Assembly (NCBI GenBank): GCA_904066235.2
Contig: CAJFCV020000006.1
Coordinates: forward strand, 12,276,001 to 12,340,000
DNA: 64,000 nt
From: Bursaphelenchus xylophilus
Lineage: Eukaryota; Nematoda; Chromadorea; Rhabditida; Aphelenchoididae
Reading direction: 5' to 3'
The position numbers and the translations under genes are program-made. Positions 10,760 to 21,400 of this stretch are shown piece after piece (position 1 is the stretch's first letter; every line of letters starts with the position of its first letter). A model generated the notes under the pieces. That model was not told the origin of the DNA. It did no database searches and saw nothing but the letters and a program-made list of their open reading frames with translations.

Positions 10760-11040
10760 AGACTTCTAGCTTGCGCTTTGCCTAAAAAACCAGGACTTTT
10801 TTAGTCGAAGGTTCGTTAAAATTTTACATTTTTTTCAAATTTTGGCATAAAAATTTATGTGCCTATTTCTATCATAGAGGATCATGTCATCATAAAAAAA
10901 TCAAATTCTTCCGCGGAAAAGTAGCAAATTTATGGCCAAAGGTGTGTTTCTCTGTGACCGCTCTCCACGTTTCTCTTACTCTTTCGGCCGTAAAGGTCGC
11001 TGAACATCTCGGTTGCCACTAAAGCAAAAAAATCTGAGCA
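10760..11040. mobile_element. Family B repeat fragment
   Basis: Contains the family B blocks ACGAGACTTCTAGCTTGCGC, TTTCTATCATAGA and TCTGTGACCGCTCTCC. 10304-10759 holds no recognised gene. Confidence 0.5.
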
Positions 11041-11161
11041 TCGCAGTTGGAGTACATCAAGTCGAAAGGTATACCATGCCAATCTTGGTTAAAATCACAG
11101 TGTAAGATTTCTCACACTTCATTTGTCAATTTGAACTCATCAAACTCGGCCTGGCTTACCA

Positions 11162-11299
11162 GTTTTGTCTGGAAAATAATGAGCACAATGCCGCTACATC
11201 GCGTCGCTGAAGTGAAGACCAATTTGATTTTATTCATTTTCTCGGCAGCGATGCGATTTTCGATGCGACAGAGTGCTCATTATTTTCCCGACAAACTAA
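11162..11299. mobile_element. Family A1 MITE, left end truncated
   Basis: Left remnant GTCTGGAAAATAATGAGCAC, right end ATTATTTTCCCGACAAACTAA. Confidence 0.6.
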
Positions 11300-11544
11300 T
11301 ATATCAAAGATCCAACATGGCTTGCTCAAGTGGGCCAACACTCCAATTCCTGAAAAAAATAATGACAACAATGTTGTTTTTGCATTCCTTTATTCCTCGA
11401 TTTCCAAATCCCCCTTAAAATACGTGAAAATCACGTTGCTGACCACTTGCATCGCGCCTCTCTCTGTCGCCCCGCGCTCTTCCCCCCACCATTCCAGCCC
11501 GAACCAAACACAATGCGCAGCATTTCAGTGTAGGAGAAAGTGAA

Positions 11545-11848
11545 TCGAACTATGCAAACAGACCGGCGCGGCTACTCCAACCGGCGACGCCACTCGTCCA
11601 GAATCTTCGGATGCCGGGCAAGTACGGTTTCCCCAACGCAAACTTTGCGGTGTCCGGCTACACTTAACCCGAATCTTATCCCATTGCAAGTGCTGGCGGT
11701 GTGAGAAGAGGTTCTGGAGCAACTTCCGCAAGATTTGAAGAACGGGAAATTTCGGTATTTTACTCAAGACGAGTGGCGAGATGTGGCGACCACTGGACAT
11801 GATGACTTATTTTTGTCTGACAATCATTCTTTTGGTGATGTTAGAGGT
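11545..11848 (+). pseudogene. Protein-like segment with an in-frame TGA; unrecognised gene fragment
   Basis: One frame reads from about LNPNLIPLQVLAV through a TGA at about 11701-11703 into EEVLEQLPQDLKNGKFRY, TQDEWRDVATTGHDDLF and DNHSFGDVR. It ends at a consensus donor (GGTGAGT) near 11848. A second frame over 11560-11665 (ending FAVSGYT and TAA) also looks protein-like. This fits either a decayed gene or an exon whose neighbours were not found. It is not a convincing 5' exon for the secreted gene at 13661, because the best donor is in the wrong phase. Confidence 0.3.
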
Positions 11849-11978
11849 GAGTATGTAGAGTATATATTATTATCAGTCTGTCGGGAAAATAGTGAGCACG
11901 TGTTTTTTACACGGTTTAGGGCTCGACAAATGTCCATGCACTTTATGAAAATACTAATATCAGTCTGCCGGGAAAATA

Positions 11979-12133
11979 TCAGTCTGTCGGAAAAATAACG
12001 GCGGATCGTCGCATCAAAATGTCTCGCTTCGCCGCTGTCGCGCACCAAATCCCAAGCCGCGGCCTGCAGTCGCAAAGCGATGATGAGCGATTCCGAGGCG
12101 CGACGATCCGCCGTTTTTTTCCCGACAGACCGA
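11979..12133. mobile_element. Family A MITE, A3 core, inserted in A1 with TA duplication
   Basis: Left TCAGTCTGTCGGAAAAATAA, right TTTTTTTCCCGACAGACCGA. The core is CGGCGGATCGTCGC with its complement GCGACGATCCGCCG. TA lies on both sides. Confidence 0.8.
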
Positions 12134-12274
12134 TAATGAACACTCTGTCGCATCGAAAATCGCATCGCCGAAATGAAAATGAATTGTGTCGCGGTAAATT
12201 CAAATTCTCTTTTTATCAGTCTGTCGGGAAAATAACGGCGGGTTGTCGCAGCAAAATGTCTCGCCTCGCCGCTA

Positions 12275-12468
12275 CTAGTCCGTCCGTAAAGTCGCTGGAA
12301 TGTTTTCGGCGACATGCACCCCGCGAAACCGAAAGTTCACTTTGCACTGTGCAATTTTTGGCTTTTTGCACAGTGCAATGAGCTTTTTTGGGACGTCGCT
12401 CGCACCCTGAGTTTTCTTGCACAGTGCGCGTCGCCGAAATCATTCCAGCGACTTTACGGAAGGACTAG
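12275..12468. mobile_element. Family C foldback element, TA-flanked
   Basis: The ends are CTAGTCCGTCCGTAAAGTCG and its near-complement CGACTTTACGGAAGGACTAG, within a longer inverted repeat. The interior carries several GCACAGTGC-type motifs. Confidence 0.8.
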
Positions 12469-12470
12469 TA

Positions 12471-12730
12471 CTAGGCGGGCCAAAAAGTCTTGACATGTTT
12501 TCGCACCGTGCGGGCGCATAAATTCGGTGTCGCGACGAGGTGTCGCGCGATAAAACCTTTGGCGGGGTGCGAATGAAGAGTGCACTGTGCGTTGTTTACC
12601 CTTTTTCAAAACAATCTTTTTGCACTGTGCGGTGTCGCATTGCACCGTAAATTGTTCTTGTCGCTGCGCGACAAATTTCATGCACGACGGCGCACTGTGC
12701 AGACATGTCAAGACTTTTTGGCCCGCCTAG
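12471..12730. mobile_element. Family D foldback element, TA-flanked
   Basis: The ends are CTAGGCGGGCCAAAAAGTCT and exactly its complement; the repeat continues through TGACATGT. The interior again contains GCACTGTGC motifs. Confidence 0.8.
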
Positions 12731-12888
12731 TATCGCGCACCAAATCCTAAGTCGCGACTTGCAGTCGCAAAGCGATGATGGGCGATTCCGAGGCGCGACG
12801 ATCCGCCGTTATTTTCCCGACAGACTGATATCGGCACAACGACATTGCTCATTATTTTCCCGACAGACTGATTTTTTTCATTTTCATA

Positions 12889-13043
12889 TCAGTCTGTCGG
12901 GAAAATAACGGCGGATTATCGCAGCAAAATGTCTCGCCTCGCCGCTATCGCGCACCAAATCCAAAGCCGCGGCTTGCAGCCGCAGAGCGATGATGGGCGA
13001 TTCCGAGGCGCGACGATCCGCCGTTATTTTCCCGACAGACTGA
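12889..13043. mobile_element. Intact A3 MITE with TA target duplication
   Basis: An uninterrupted reference copy of the A3 core, with TA at 12887-12888 and 13044-13045. Confidence 0.8.
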
Positions 13044-13045
13044 TA

Positions 13046-13437
13046 AAGTGCATGGGCATTTGCCGCGCCCGCACCGTGCATAAAAAACCTTCCATCTTGC
13101 ACCGTGCATTTTTTATTTTTTGGGGTTTTGCACTGTGCGGCGAAATGTCGCTACTTCGCACTGTGCATTTTCAACTTTTTTCCATGCTTGTCGCTAACGC
13201 CCAGTGCAGCGGATTTCGCTCTTTTCGCACAGTGCAAACCGCAAAAAAGCCGTTTGCACTGCAAAAAATTTTGGGCGCCGACGCAGCGAAACGTTTGAAA
13301 CTTGCTCGAGCGATAGTTCAAATGCACAGTGCGAAAAAAACAAAAAAAAAAGTGAATTGCACGGTGCAAGATGGAGGGTTTTTTGTGCACGGTGCGGACT
13401 GCAACAAGAGTCCGTGTCCTGTACTTTATGAAGATCA
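13046..13437. mobile_element. Family E foldback element
   Basis: From AAGTGCATGGGCATTTG to a CTTTATGAAGATCA terminus, with at least eight GCAC(A/C/T)GTGC motifs. It abuts the A3 copy on its left and an A1 copy on its right. Confidence 0.7.
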
Positions 13438-13439
13438 AA

Positions 13440-13563
13440 TCAGTCTGTCGGGAAAATAATGAGCACCCTGTCGTATTGAAAATGAAATGTGTCCCGGGAA
13501 AATCAAATTCAGCGACCCGACGGGCACAACGACATTGTGCTCATTATTTTCCCGACAGGCTGA
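13440..13563. mobile_element. Family A1 MITE
   Basis: Slightly shortened core, both ends present, TA on the right. Confidence 0.7.
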
Positions 13564-13660
13564 TAGTATCTTCATAAAGTAATTAATAAGACGCTGCACA
13601 GCAAATTATCGAACAGTATCAAACGATTTTTCCATGTTTCAACAAAAATTTTGATTCCAG

Positions 13661-15031
13661 ACAACTGCTCTGCCCACAGAATCTACAACATCATCAACGC
13701 CGCAGCTGGAAGAGACCTCGTCTCTGGCTCGGCCACCAGAGAATTCTCTACTGATCACACTACCCTATAACCACAATATTCTCATCGCAAACTCAACAGA
13801 CCACCCGTTAAATCAGCGAAAACTTGATGCGCAAAAGTCGAGTCATACGAAGAAATTGAATCGCCAGAAACGCCAATACTTTGGCGGTGGATGTTGCGGG
13901 TTAATGCAGCCGAACCCAATCTGTTGCCCGGTGCCGTTCCCAGCACCAGTGCCGTTGCCAATGCCCATGCCGGTGCCTTTACCGGTGCCAGTGCCGGCTC
14001 CGGTGCCGGTTCCGGCTCCGGTTCCGATTATTCATGTAAGTGGAGTTTTTGGAGCTTCGACATTTCAAAAACAGTTAGTACTCCTAGTGCGAAACTCAGA
14101 TTTTTTTAAAATTTTGTACACGACTTAGGCATAGGCCATATATCAATGTCCGAAAATTTTATCTTACACTTTACAGGCGCAGCCGAGATACTGAAATTTT
14201 TGGCCGAGAGAGTACGCGAAAGGCGGAGTGGTCAGAGAGAAACACACTTTTTGTCCATATTTTTGCCAGTTTTAAGCAGAAAAAATTGATTTTTTGTGGA
14301 CACATTTCCCTCTGTTGTAGAAATAGCCATGCAACTTTTTATGGTGAAATTAGAAAAAAATTTTTTTTGATTTTCTCATTTTTTGACAAAAAATTTCGAT
14401 TGTTTCTGCATAGCGCGAGCTTGGAGTCTCGCGTGAGTCATACCGAAGATTTATCTAAATTTACCTCTAGTTTCATCGAAATCTGAACATCGTATTTGGA
14501 GTACTTTACTCGTTAGCCACAAAAAATTGAATGGACCAACCATGATGACTATCAGTCTGTCGGGAAAATAATGAGCACTCTGAGTTGCACCAATTGCATC
14601 GCTGAAGTGAGCAATTTGATTTTGCGGCGACGCAATTCATTTTCTCGTCGGCGAAGCAATTTTCGATGCGTCAGAGTGCTCATTATTTTCCCGACAGCCT
14701 GACTAATCTCTGTATGTCAAGTTTTACGTATAATATGTGGCGGAGAATAATGTTGTGTAAAAATTAAAAGGTTTTCTTCCCAATTTAGCCCTATCCCTAT
14801 CCGTCATTCAATCCGTTTCTTCAGAACTGCTGTTCGTGCTGTATGCCGATTTGCGCACCGACTTGTATACGGACTTGTGGACTTGGAGGCCTTGGGATTG
14901 GAGGGCTCGGTGGACTTGGCGGCCTAGGTGGTCTCGGCGGACTTGGTGGACTAGGCCTTGGCGGACTGGGCGGCGGACTATTTGGAGGCTGTGGAGGCTA
15001 CGGATTACCATTCAGAGGCAGACGAATTTAA
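13661..15031 (+). CDS. Secreted Pro/Gly/Cys-rich protein, dibasic-processed; 5' exon not found
   Basis: Exons 13661-14035 and 14789-15031 (205 aa) join in phase 0. The first begins after a GATTCCAG acceptor with a Thr/Ser/Pro-rich propeptide-like region. It reaches HTKKLNRQKRQYFGGGCCG, a dibasic site followed by Gln and a CC cluster. A proline array of the PVPLPVPVPAPVPV type follows. The second exon opens PYPYPSFNPF, has NCCSCCMPICAPTCIRTC, a (GLGGL)n tract, and ends LPFRGRRI. A signal-peptide exon must lie upstream but none was identified among the MITEs at 11850-13660. The layout matches the genes at 4854 and 18485, so a related matrix or cuticle role is likely. The intron holds a family B fragment and an A1 MITE. 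Confidence 0.8.
14090..14500. mobile_element. Family B repeat copy in the intron of the 13661 gene
   Basis: Contains CGCAGCCGAGATACTGAA, GGAGTGGTCAGAGAGAAA and TTTTTGCCAGTTT blocks in the usual order, plus the CTGCATAGCGCGAGCTTGG block. Confidence 0.55.
14552..14702. mobile_element. Family A1 MITE in the same intron
   Basis: Both ends present, TA before the left end; the right end reads CCCGACAGCCTGA. Confidence 0.75.
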
Positions 15032-15068
15032 CCGCAACACTTTCTATGACGTTCAATTCAACAGTTAT

Positions 15069-15597
15069 TAGTATTTTCATAAAGTGCATGGAGATTTGTC
15101 GCGGCCCACACGGTGCACAAAAACCCCCATCTTGCACCGTGCATTTCACATTTTTTTGGTTTTTGCACTTTGCGGTGAAATGTCGCTGTTTCGCACAGTG
15201 CATTTTGAACTTTTTCCCACACTTGTCGCCAACGCACAGTGCAAACTTTTTTTCTCTTTTCGCACACTTGCAAACTTCAAAAAAAAATTTTTTTGGTTTT
15301 TGCACTGTGCGGTGGGATATCGCTGCGACAAGGCAAGTTTAAATGTCGCTGCGACGGCGCCTGGAAATTGCACAGTGCGAACGGCTTTTTTTGGTTTGCA
15401 TCGTGCATCGGAAATATCGCCGCGACAAGCTGCGTCGCTGCGATTTTTTCTGAACTTGCACGGTGCAACGGACTTCTTTGTGGTTTGCACGGTGCGAAAA
15501 AGAGAAAAATGCACTGTGCGTTGGCGACAAGCATGGGAAAACGTTCAAAATGCACAGTGCGAAAGAAAAAAATGTCCATGCACTTTATGAAAATACT
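15069..15597. mobile_element. Family E foldback element
   Basis: The best-preserved ends of the family: TAGTATTTTCATAAAGTGCA and its complement. More than a dozen GCAC(A/G/T)GTGC motifs lie between, interleaved with TCGCTGCGAC stretches. Confidence 0.8.
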
Positions 15598-16136
15598 TTT
15601 TTTTACATTCCAATCTACAACGCTTCAGCATTAATCAAGTATAATATAATATTTAATACAGCAATATTTATATGCGTATACTGTATTTTGTGTGATTAAA
15701 TTTGACTTGAGGTCTTGTCTGTGAATAAATTGAATTTTTCCTTCGAAAAGTTGCATAAATTAAAATTTCAAAAATCTCAAAAATCTCAATTTTGCGAAAT
15801 TACTCATACGAAAAATCTCGCCTCAGGCGGTCAAAAAATGGGTTTACGTGTGGGAAGGTACACATGTGCGCGATCGCCAGCGCCTTTCAGCCCGCGCAGT
15901 GTTTTTGGAGGCGGCTCAATTGTTTTCGCGGCCCTGAAAGGCTCGCCAAACAGAGAAAACAAAACCCCACTTTTTTAACGCACAAATTTTCACGCATTTT
16001 ACCCAACTTTTTGCGGCCAGAGGGAGAATTTTTCGTATTTTGAGGTTAAATTGAGAAAATTTAAATTGTTGGAGGGAATTTGCATAAAATACGATTTTTG
16101 TTTGGATAAAATCATCATTTATTGTTATGCCAAATA

Positions 16137-16285
16137 TCAGTCTGTCGGGAAAATAATGAGCACTCTGTCGCATCGAAAATCGCATCGCCGCCGAGAAAAT
16201 GAATTGTGTCGCGGCAAAATCAAATTGCTTTTCATTTCAGCGACGCGATCGGCGCTGAGTGATCATTATTTTCCCGACAGACAGA
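16137..16285. mobile_element. Family A1 MITE, near-consensus, with TA target duplication
   Basis: Useful reference copy: full left end, full core, right end ATTATTTTCCCGACAGACAGA. 15598-16136 shows no gene. Confidence 0.8.
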
Positions 16286-16317
16286 TAGTCATGGCTAGTC
16301 CATTCAGCTTTTTGAGG

Positions 16318-16500
16318 CTAACGGGGAATTACCCCAAATGTTCAGATTTTGATGAAACTAGGCATGAACAGAGATGCCTAGATTTATAAGACATATGCGA
16401 GACTCCAAGCTCGCGTTTTGCAGAAATAAGCGAGATTTTTTGTCCAAAAAATGAAAAAAAATTGAAATTATTTTTGCGGATTTGACTGTGAAAATACAGT
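16318..16500. mobile_element. Family B repeat fragment
   Basis: One end of the family: TCAGATTTTGATGAAACT, then GCGAGACTCCAAGCTCGCG and the GCGAGATTTTTTGTCC block. Confidence 0.5.
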
Positions 16501-16874
16501 AATTTTGTCGCGGCAGCGACAAAATTCGCGATTTTCAATGCAACAGAGTGCTGATTATTTTGCCAAAAATGAAATAAACGTCGTATTTTACAAATTTAAT
16601 TTTATAAATTCAAAATTTCAACATCTTTTGCTCTCAATCTCCAAACCGGAAGGAATACAGTTCTTATTTTCGCTCGTAACCCAACGACCGACGGTAACTG
16701 ATACCTTTGTGTTTATTTTTCCAACTGAAAGGACAGGCCTGTGATAAAAAAAAGTTCCGCAAAGTAATTAGCGTAGTATCATTCAATTTGATCGGGAAGT
16801 TTTATTTTGATTTCTCGATGCGTTAATCCGGGGATTGTTGTCAAGAAACTTTTTCGGTTTTGTAATACTGTATA

Positions 16875-17021
16875 TCATTGTGTCGGGAAAATAATGAACA
16901 CTCTGTCGCAACGAAAATCGCATAGCGGCTGAGAAAATGAATTGTGTCGCGGCAAAGTCAGATTGATTATCACTTCAGTGACGGGACAGCGACATTGCTC
17001 ATTATTTTCCCGACAGACCGA
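16875..17021. mobile_element. Family A1 MITE
   Basis: Left end TCATTGTGTCGGGAAAATAA, right end ATTATTTTCCCGACAGACCGA. Confidence 0.7.
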
Positions 17022-17125
17022 TTTCAGTACTCAGTTTTTCTTCAAATTTTGCTTGGTAGTTCTAAACCAGCTACATATTAATACCACAAAATTTTAACTC
17101 GCACTTTTTGGCGGCAGCCGATATA

Positions 17126-17274
17126 TCTCTGTCGGGAAAATATTGTGCACAATGTCGCTGCGCCAATCGCGTCGCTAAAGTGAAAAGCAACTCGATTTTC
17201 TTGCGACGCAACTTATTTTTCGGCAATGCGATTTTCGATGCGACAGAGTGCTCATTATTTTCCCGACATACTTA
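17126..17274. mobile_element. Family A1 MITE, reverse core orientation
   Basis: Left end TCTCTGTCGGGAAAATATTG, right end ATTATTTTCCCGACATACTTA. Confidence 0.65.
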
Positions 17275-18129
17275 GAATAGCAGGGATTTTCTTCGGCCAT
17301 TTTTTTTACGCTGCCAAAAGCCCCTAAGGCCGTCTTATACGACTACCGTGACTAATAAGTCGCAAAAATCATTGGTTTGATCATACCAAGGGAATCAAAA
17401 CCTACGGGTAAAATGTTTATTCTTCCGTTAACCGAGTAGCCCACATTTCGCTGGGTACTTCACATGTCTGATGAGCTTATAATGTAAACGGAGAAGCATT
17501 GTTTTTCGGTCCAATTGGATCTTCCGAATTAGCAAAAAAATACGTTTAGCTTTATTCGGGCTGTATTTCACATACAATTTTTTGGGGACCGGGCCAGCAT
17601 TTTATGCTGACTTTGCAAACTATTCGAGTATGTCTTTCTTGCCTCTGTCATTCCCATCCTCAAACCAGTTCATGGTCTTAGACTGGGGGTAATCCGACCC
17701 CATCGGGTTTGACCCTCTGACCTCTGAAATGTTAGTAGTCGTACAAACAAAAAAGTGTGTTATCAGTGGGGGTTTTCTCGCTGCGGAAAAACCGACTGTG
17801 TGAATTGGTTTCAAGCGATCGAATTCCAGCCTCGAATTGCGCATTAATCAGCTTTGGAGCGGCGGTTGCGCGCGGTGCGGCGCTCGATTTCAGGCCTTCG
17901 GCGAAATGGAGGGGTGGGGTTTCCGGCTGACCGGTTGCCCTAAGCCGATGACGGGATTAGGCTGCTTCCGCTGTAGGACGATTCAATTCGACAAATCATA
18001 TCAAAAACAATTGGCCATTGTGTGGTCATATGTTTCTAGTCATGCTGGGTGGCCATGACTCTTTTATGCATAGTTTTATGATACTATGGGGTGGTTGGGT
18101 GGGAGCTGTTTCAATGATTATGTTAGTAA
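17275..18129. other. Gene-free stretch
   Basis: Two short frames (17620-17844 minus, 17837-18058 plus) have no recognisable motif. A GGTCAGAGGGTCAAACCC segment looked tRNA-like but does not fold into one. Confidence 0.4.
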
Positions 18130-18266
18130 TCAGTCTGTCGGGAAAATAATGAGCACTCTGTCGCGTCGAAAATCGCATCGCCGTCGAGAAAATGAATTGT
18201 GTCCTGTTCTTTTCACCTCAGCGACACGATCGACGACAATGCCCTCACTATTTTCCCGTCAGAATG
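18130..18266. mobile_element. Family A1 MITE
   Basis: Left end intact; right end altered to TATTTTCCCGTCAGAATGA. Confidence 0.7.
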
Positions 18267-18484
18267 ATACTAGTAATTAAATCGTTGTAATTTGACAAAA
18301 TCGCTTCTCGCTTTGTACTCTTAACATTACATTACCGAGAATATTTCTTGTTTGCTATTTTATAATAGCCTTTTCAGACGACAAGCCTTGTTACCGTAAT
18401 TTACTTTCTTACGGAACACACAACAAGAATACACGGGAACGAGACAACTTATTGCAGTCGGTTACTAGCAACTTCGGTGCTTCC

Positions 18485-21400
18485 ATGAGGCACCGGAATT
18501 GGGCCGACATCGGTCTCACACCTCACAACAGATGGAGGACAAAATACTCGTCGATAGTCTTCTACCTCACACTGCTTGCCCTCTTCTCAACCGGATTCCA
18601 GACATGTTTCGCGGAATCAACAAAAAATCAGACAAAAACAGAGGTGAGTTCGGCTTTAGCAGCTGAGCTTGTCCAAACCATTAGTCATCATTTTTGCTTT
18701 TAGGATGCGCTAAAGCCGAAAAATGACTCCGACAAAGAGGAGTCGCAGCGGTCCGATTCGCATCGATTTCACTCGTTATTGTCCATTCTAAAGCCAGCAC
18801 GAACCAAACGTCAATGTTGTGCGTCGTGTACAGCGGGCCCGTTCGGTGGCTTCAATTGCCCTCCGGGTTGTAATGGCTGTCCCCTACCGCCCTCAGTGAT
18901 ATTACAACCACCGCTAGGGGATTTCCAACGCTCCCCATCGCCCTGCGTCCAGCAATGCCAGCCACTGTGCCTGCCGCAGTGTGTTCGCCGCTTTCTGCTG
19001 ATACCTTTGGACGGTATTGGAGGCGGTGGCATAATTACAGACCCTCTAGGCGGACTTCTCGGCGGAGGACTCGGCGGTATCGGGGGCTTGGGAGGAATTG
19101 GACTTCCCGGAGGATGCATTGGAGGAGGATGTATCGGTGGAGGAGGCTGCATTGGAGGAGGATGCGGGTAAGTAACTATAATTGACTATTAGAATCTTGG
19201 AGCGAAGTAAACTGAACTCCATTTTCCAGAGGAGGGAACCAGATTGTAGTGCTGCCTGGTGGAGGCGGGTTCCCTGGAGGAGTTTTTCCTGGTCCACCTC
19301 CGCCTCCAACCAATCCATTTGGCCCCATCACTTGTCCCGTCCCATGTATGCCAGACTGCCGCAAAGAATGTGTTCAAACCATTATCGTAAATGTCAGGCC
19401 AAACGGAAATGGTAACAATTTTGCAATATTAATCTTAATTTTCATCGCTTTGCAAGCTTGCTTGAGCTAAAAAGTCTAACAACGCTTATAAAATTAATGC
19501 AGGTTGTAACGGATGCATAAGGCCGCCTATACCGCTGCCGCCACCACCGCAGCCGATTGTGCCATACCCGCCGCCACCGCCGCCGACACCGCCTCCGCCA
19601 CCACCGCCGCCTCCGCCGCCACCACCACCGCCTCCGCCGCCACCACCGCCAAGACTAATCCTACCTCCGCCAACCTTGCCACCTCCTCCTCCGCCTCAAA
19701 TTATCTTGCCGCCTCCGCCGCCCCCAATTCAACCGAACATTATTCTTCCGCCGCCAAACAACATCGTTTTCCCTCCGCCAAATAATATCGTATACCCGCC
19801 ACCTTCGCCACCGAACGGACCACAAGTTGTTGTGATTGGCGGACAACGAATCGTTTGCCCGGAAACATGTCGTCCGGACTGCTCGAACAATTGTCTGCAG
19901 AAAGTGATTCTACCTGGGCCAAGACCAATAGGACCAGAACCGTTTGGTCCCGGACCATTTGGGCCTGGACCGTTTGGGCCTGGACCATTTGGGCCCGGAC
20001 CCTGCTTCCCCGGATGCCGGCCTGATTGCCCTGATTGGTGCGGAGGAGGAGGAAACGGAGGATTGACAATATTGCCGAACGGATTACCCTGCGTTGGGCC
20101 ATGTCAACCGAGCTGCTCACTCCGTTGCATACAAGCTTATATACTTACAGTTCAGCCAGTTACAGTATGCATACCCGCTTGTCGTCCGCTTTGTTCACCT
20201 CAGTGCATAAAGCGCTGTGACGGCTGTGCTAATGGCGGCAATTGCCCAAGCTTTTGCCAAGCTCCGCCATATTTCGGCCCGGCGTCGCCATTCGAATATG
20301 GCCCAGATCCAAGTTTCATTCCTCAAGGTCCTGCAATTCCAGCTGGCCCACCAGTCTTCTTCGACGGATGCGCTCCCGGATGTCGGCCACAGTGTGCCCC
20401 TGGTTGCACGAATCAATGCAATTCCTGTTTGGGTAACGGTGGACCGTGCCCCTCCTTCTGCGGTATCCCCGGATTCCAGCCTCAATTTGCTCCACCGCCA
20501 CTCCCGCCTCCATGCCCGCAGTCTTGTCAGCCGGCCTGTCAGCCGTCATGTATTTGTAATAATTGCGCAAATGGTGCGTTCTTTAATCCAGGACAATTTT
20601 CGATTCCTCAATTTAGTAGGTTTAAGGGTTCACTGAGAATGTCCATCGGATTACAGTAATCATTGTTAGTTGAACAGTTAATTTCTATCTTTTCAGGTCC
20701 TTGTCAACAGTTCTGTTCTCCGTCAATTGAGCCGCCAGCTGCAATGCCGATTCAGCCTCCGCCCGCGCCACCACCGCTCCCGGCTCCATGCTTCCCTGGT
20801 TGTCGCCCATTGTGCGAGCCGCAATGTATTGATCAATGCCAAGGCTGCAGCGCCCTTAATGGTGGCTGCCCCGGCTTTTGCACACAACCTCCACCATTCT
20901 TCTCGGTCCCAGCAGGGCCAAATCTCCCGCAGCTTTCTCCAGTTGGTCCTGGTTGTTTCCCAGGCTGTGCTCCAGCCTGTCAGCCGTCTTGTGTTCAAGC
21001 CTGCACGCAATGTGGATATCCAAGTCAAGGTTGTCCGTCCTTCTGCGGACCGCCAGTTCCACAACCACTTCCTCCACCGCCTCAATTCGCACCACCACTT
21101 CAATGCATACCTGCATGTCAGCCTCAGTGTTCCCCTTCATGTGTTCAGCAATGTGATCCATGTGCTCAAGGAGGCCCGTGCCCCTCCATCTGTACAGGAT
21201 ATGCACCTCCAATAGTCCATGTTCCAGCCCCAGATAGTTGTTTACCCGGCTGTTTACCGGCATGTGAACCATCATGCACACAGGCTTGTGCTCCTTGTCT
21301 AAACGGAGGTCAGTGCCCGAACTACTGTGGATACTCTCCTCAGCCACTACCTCCGTTGCCTCCTCTACCACCAATTCCGCCACCGCCTCAATATCTGTGC

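Larger units (their letters stand above)
12216..12828. mobile_element. Second A3 MITE in A1, itself split by family C and D elements
   Basis: Left part 12216-12274 and right part 12731-12828. Joined, they match the uninterrupted A3 copy at 12889-13043. TA flanks the whole. Confidence 0.8.
11960..12871. mobile_element. Family A1 MITE split by two A3 MITEs
   Basis: The A1 sequence is in three pieces: 11960-11978, 12134-12215 and 12829-12871. Each gap is an A3 element flanked by duplicated TA. Rejoining the pieces across the TAs recreates the ordinary A1 order (left end, CACTCTGTCGCATCG, GAATTGTGTCGCGG, right end). Confidence 0.8.

Noticed and set aside
17640..17740. tRNA-like stretch with GGTCAGAGGGTCAAACCC
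   Set aside because: No GGTTCRANYCC B box in the right place and no cloverleaf could be drawn on either strand.
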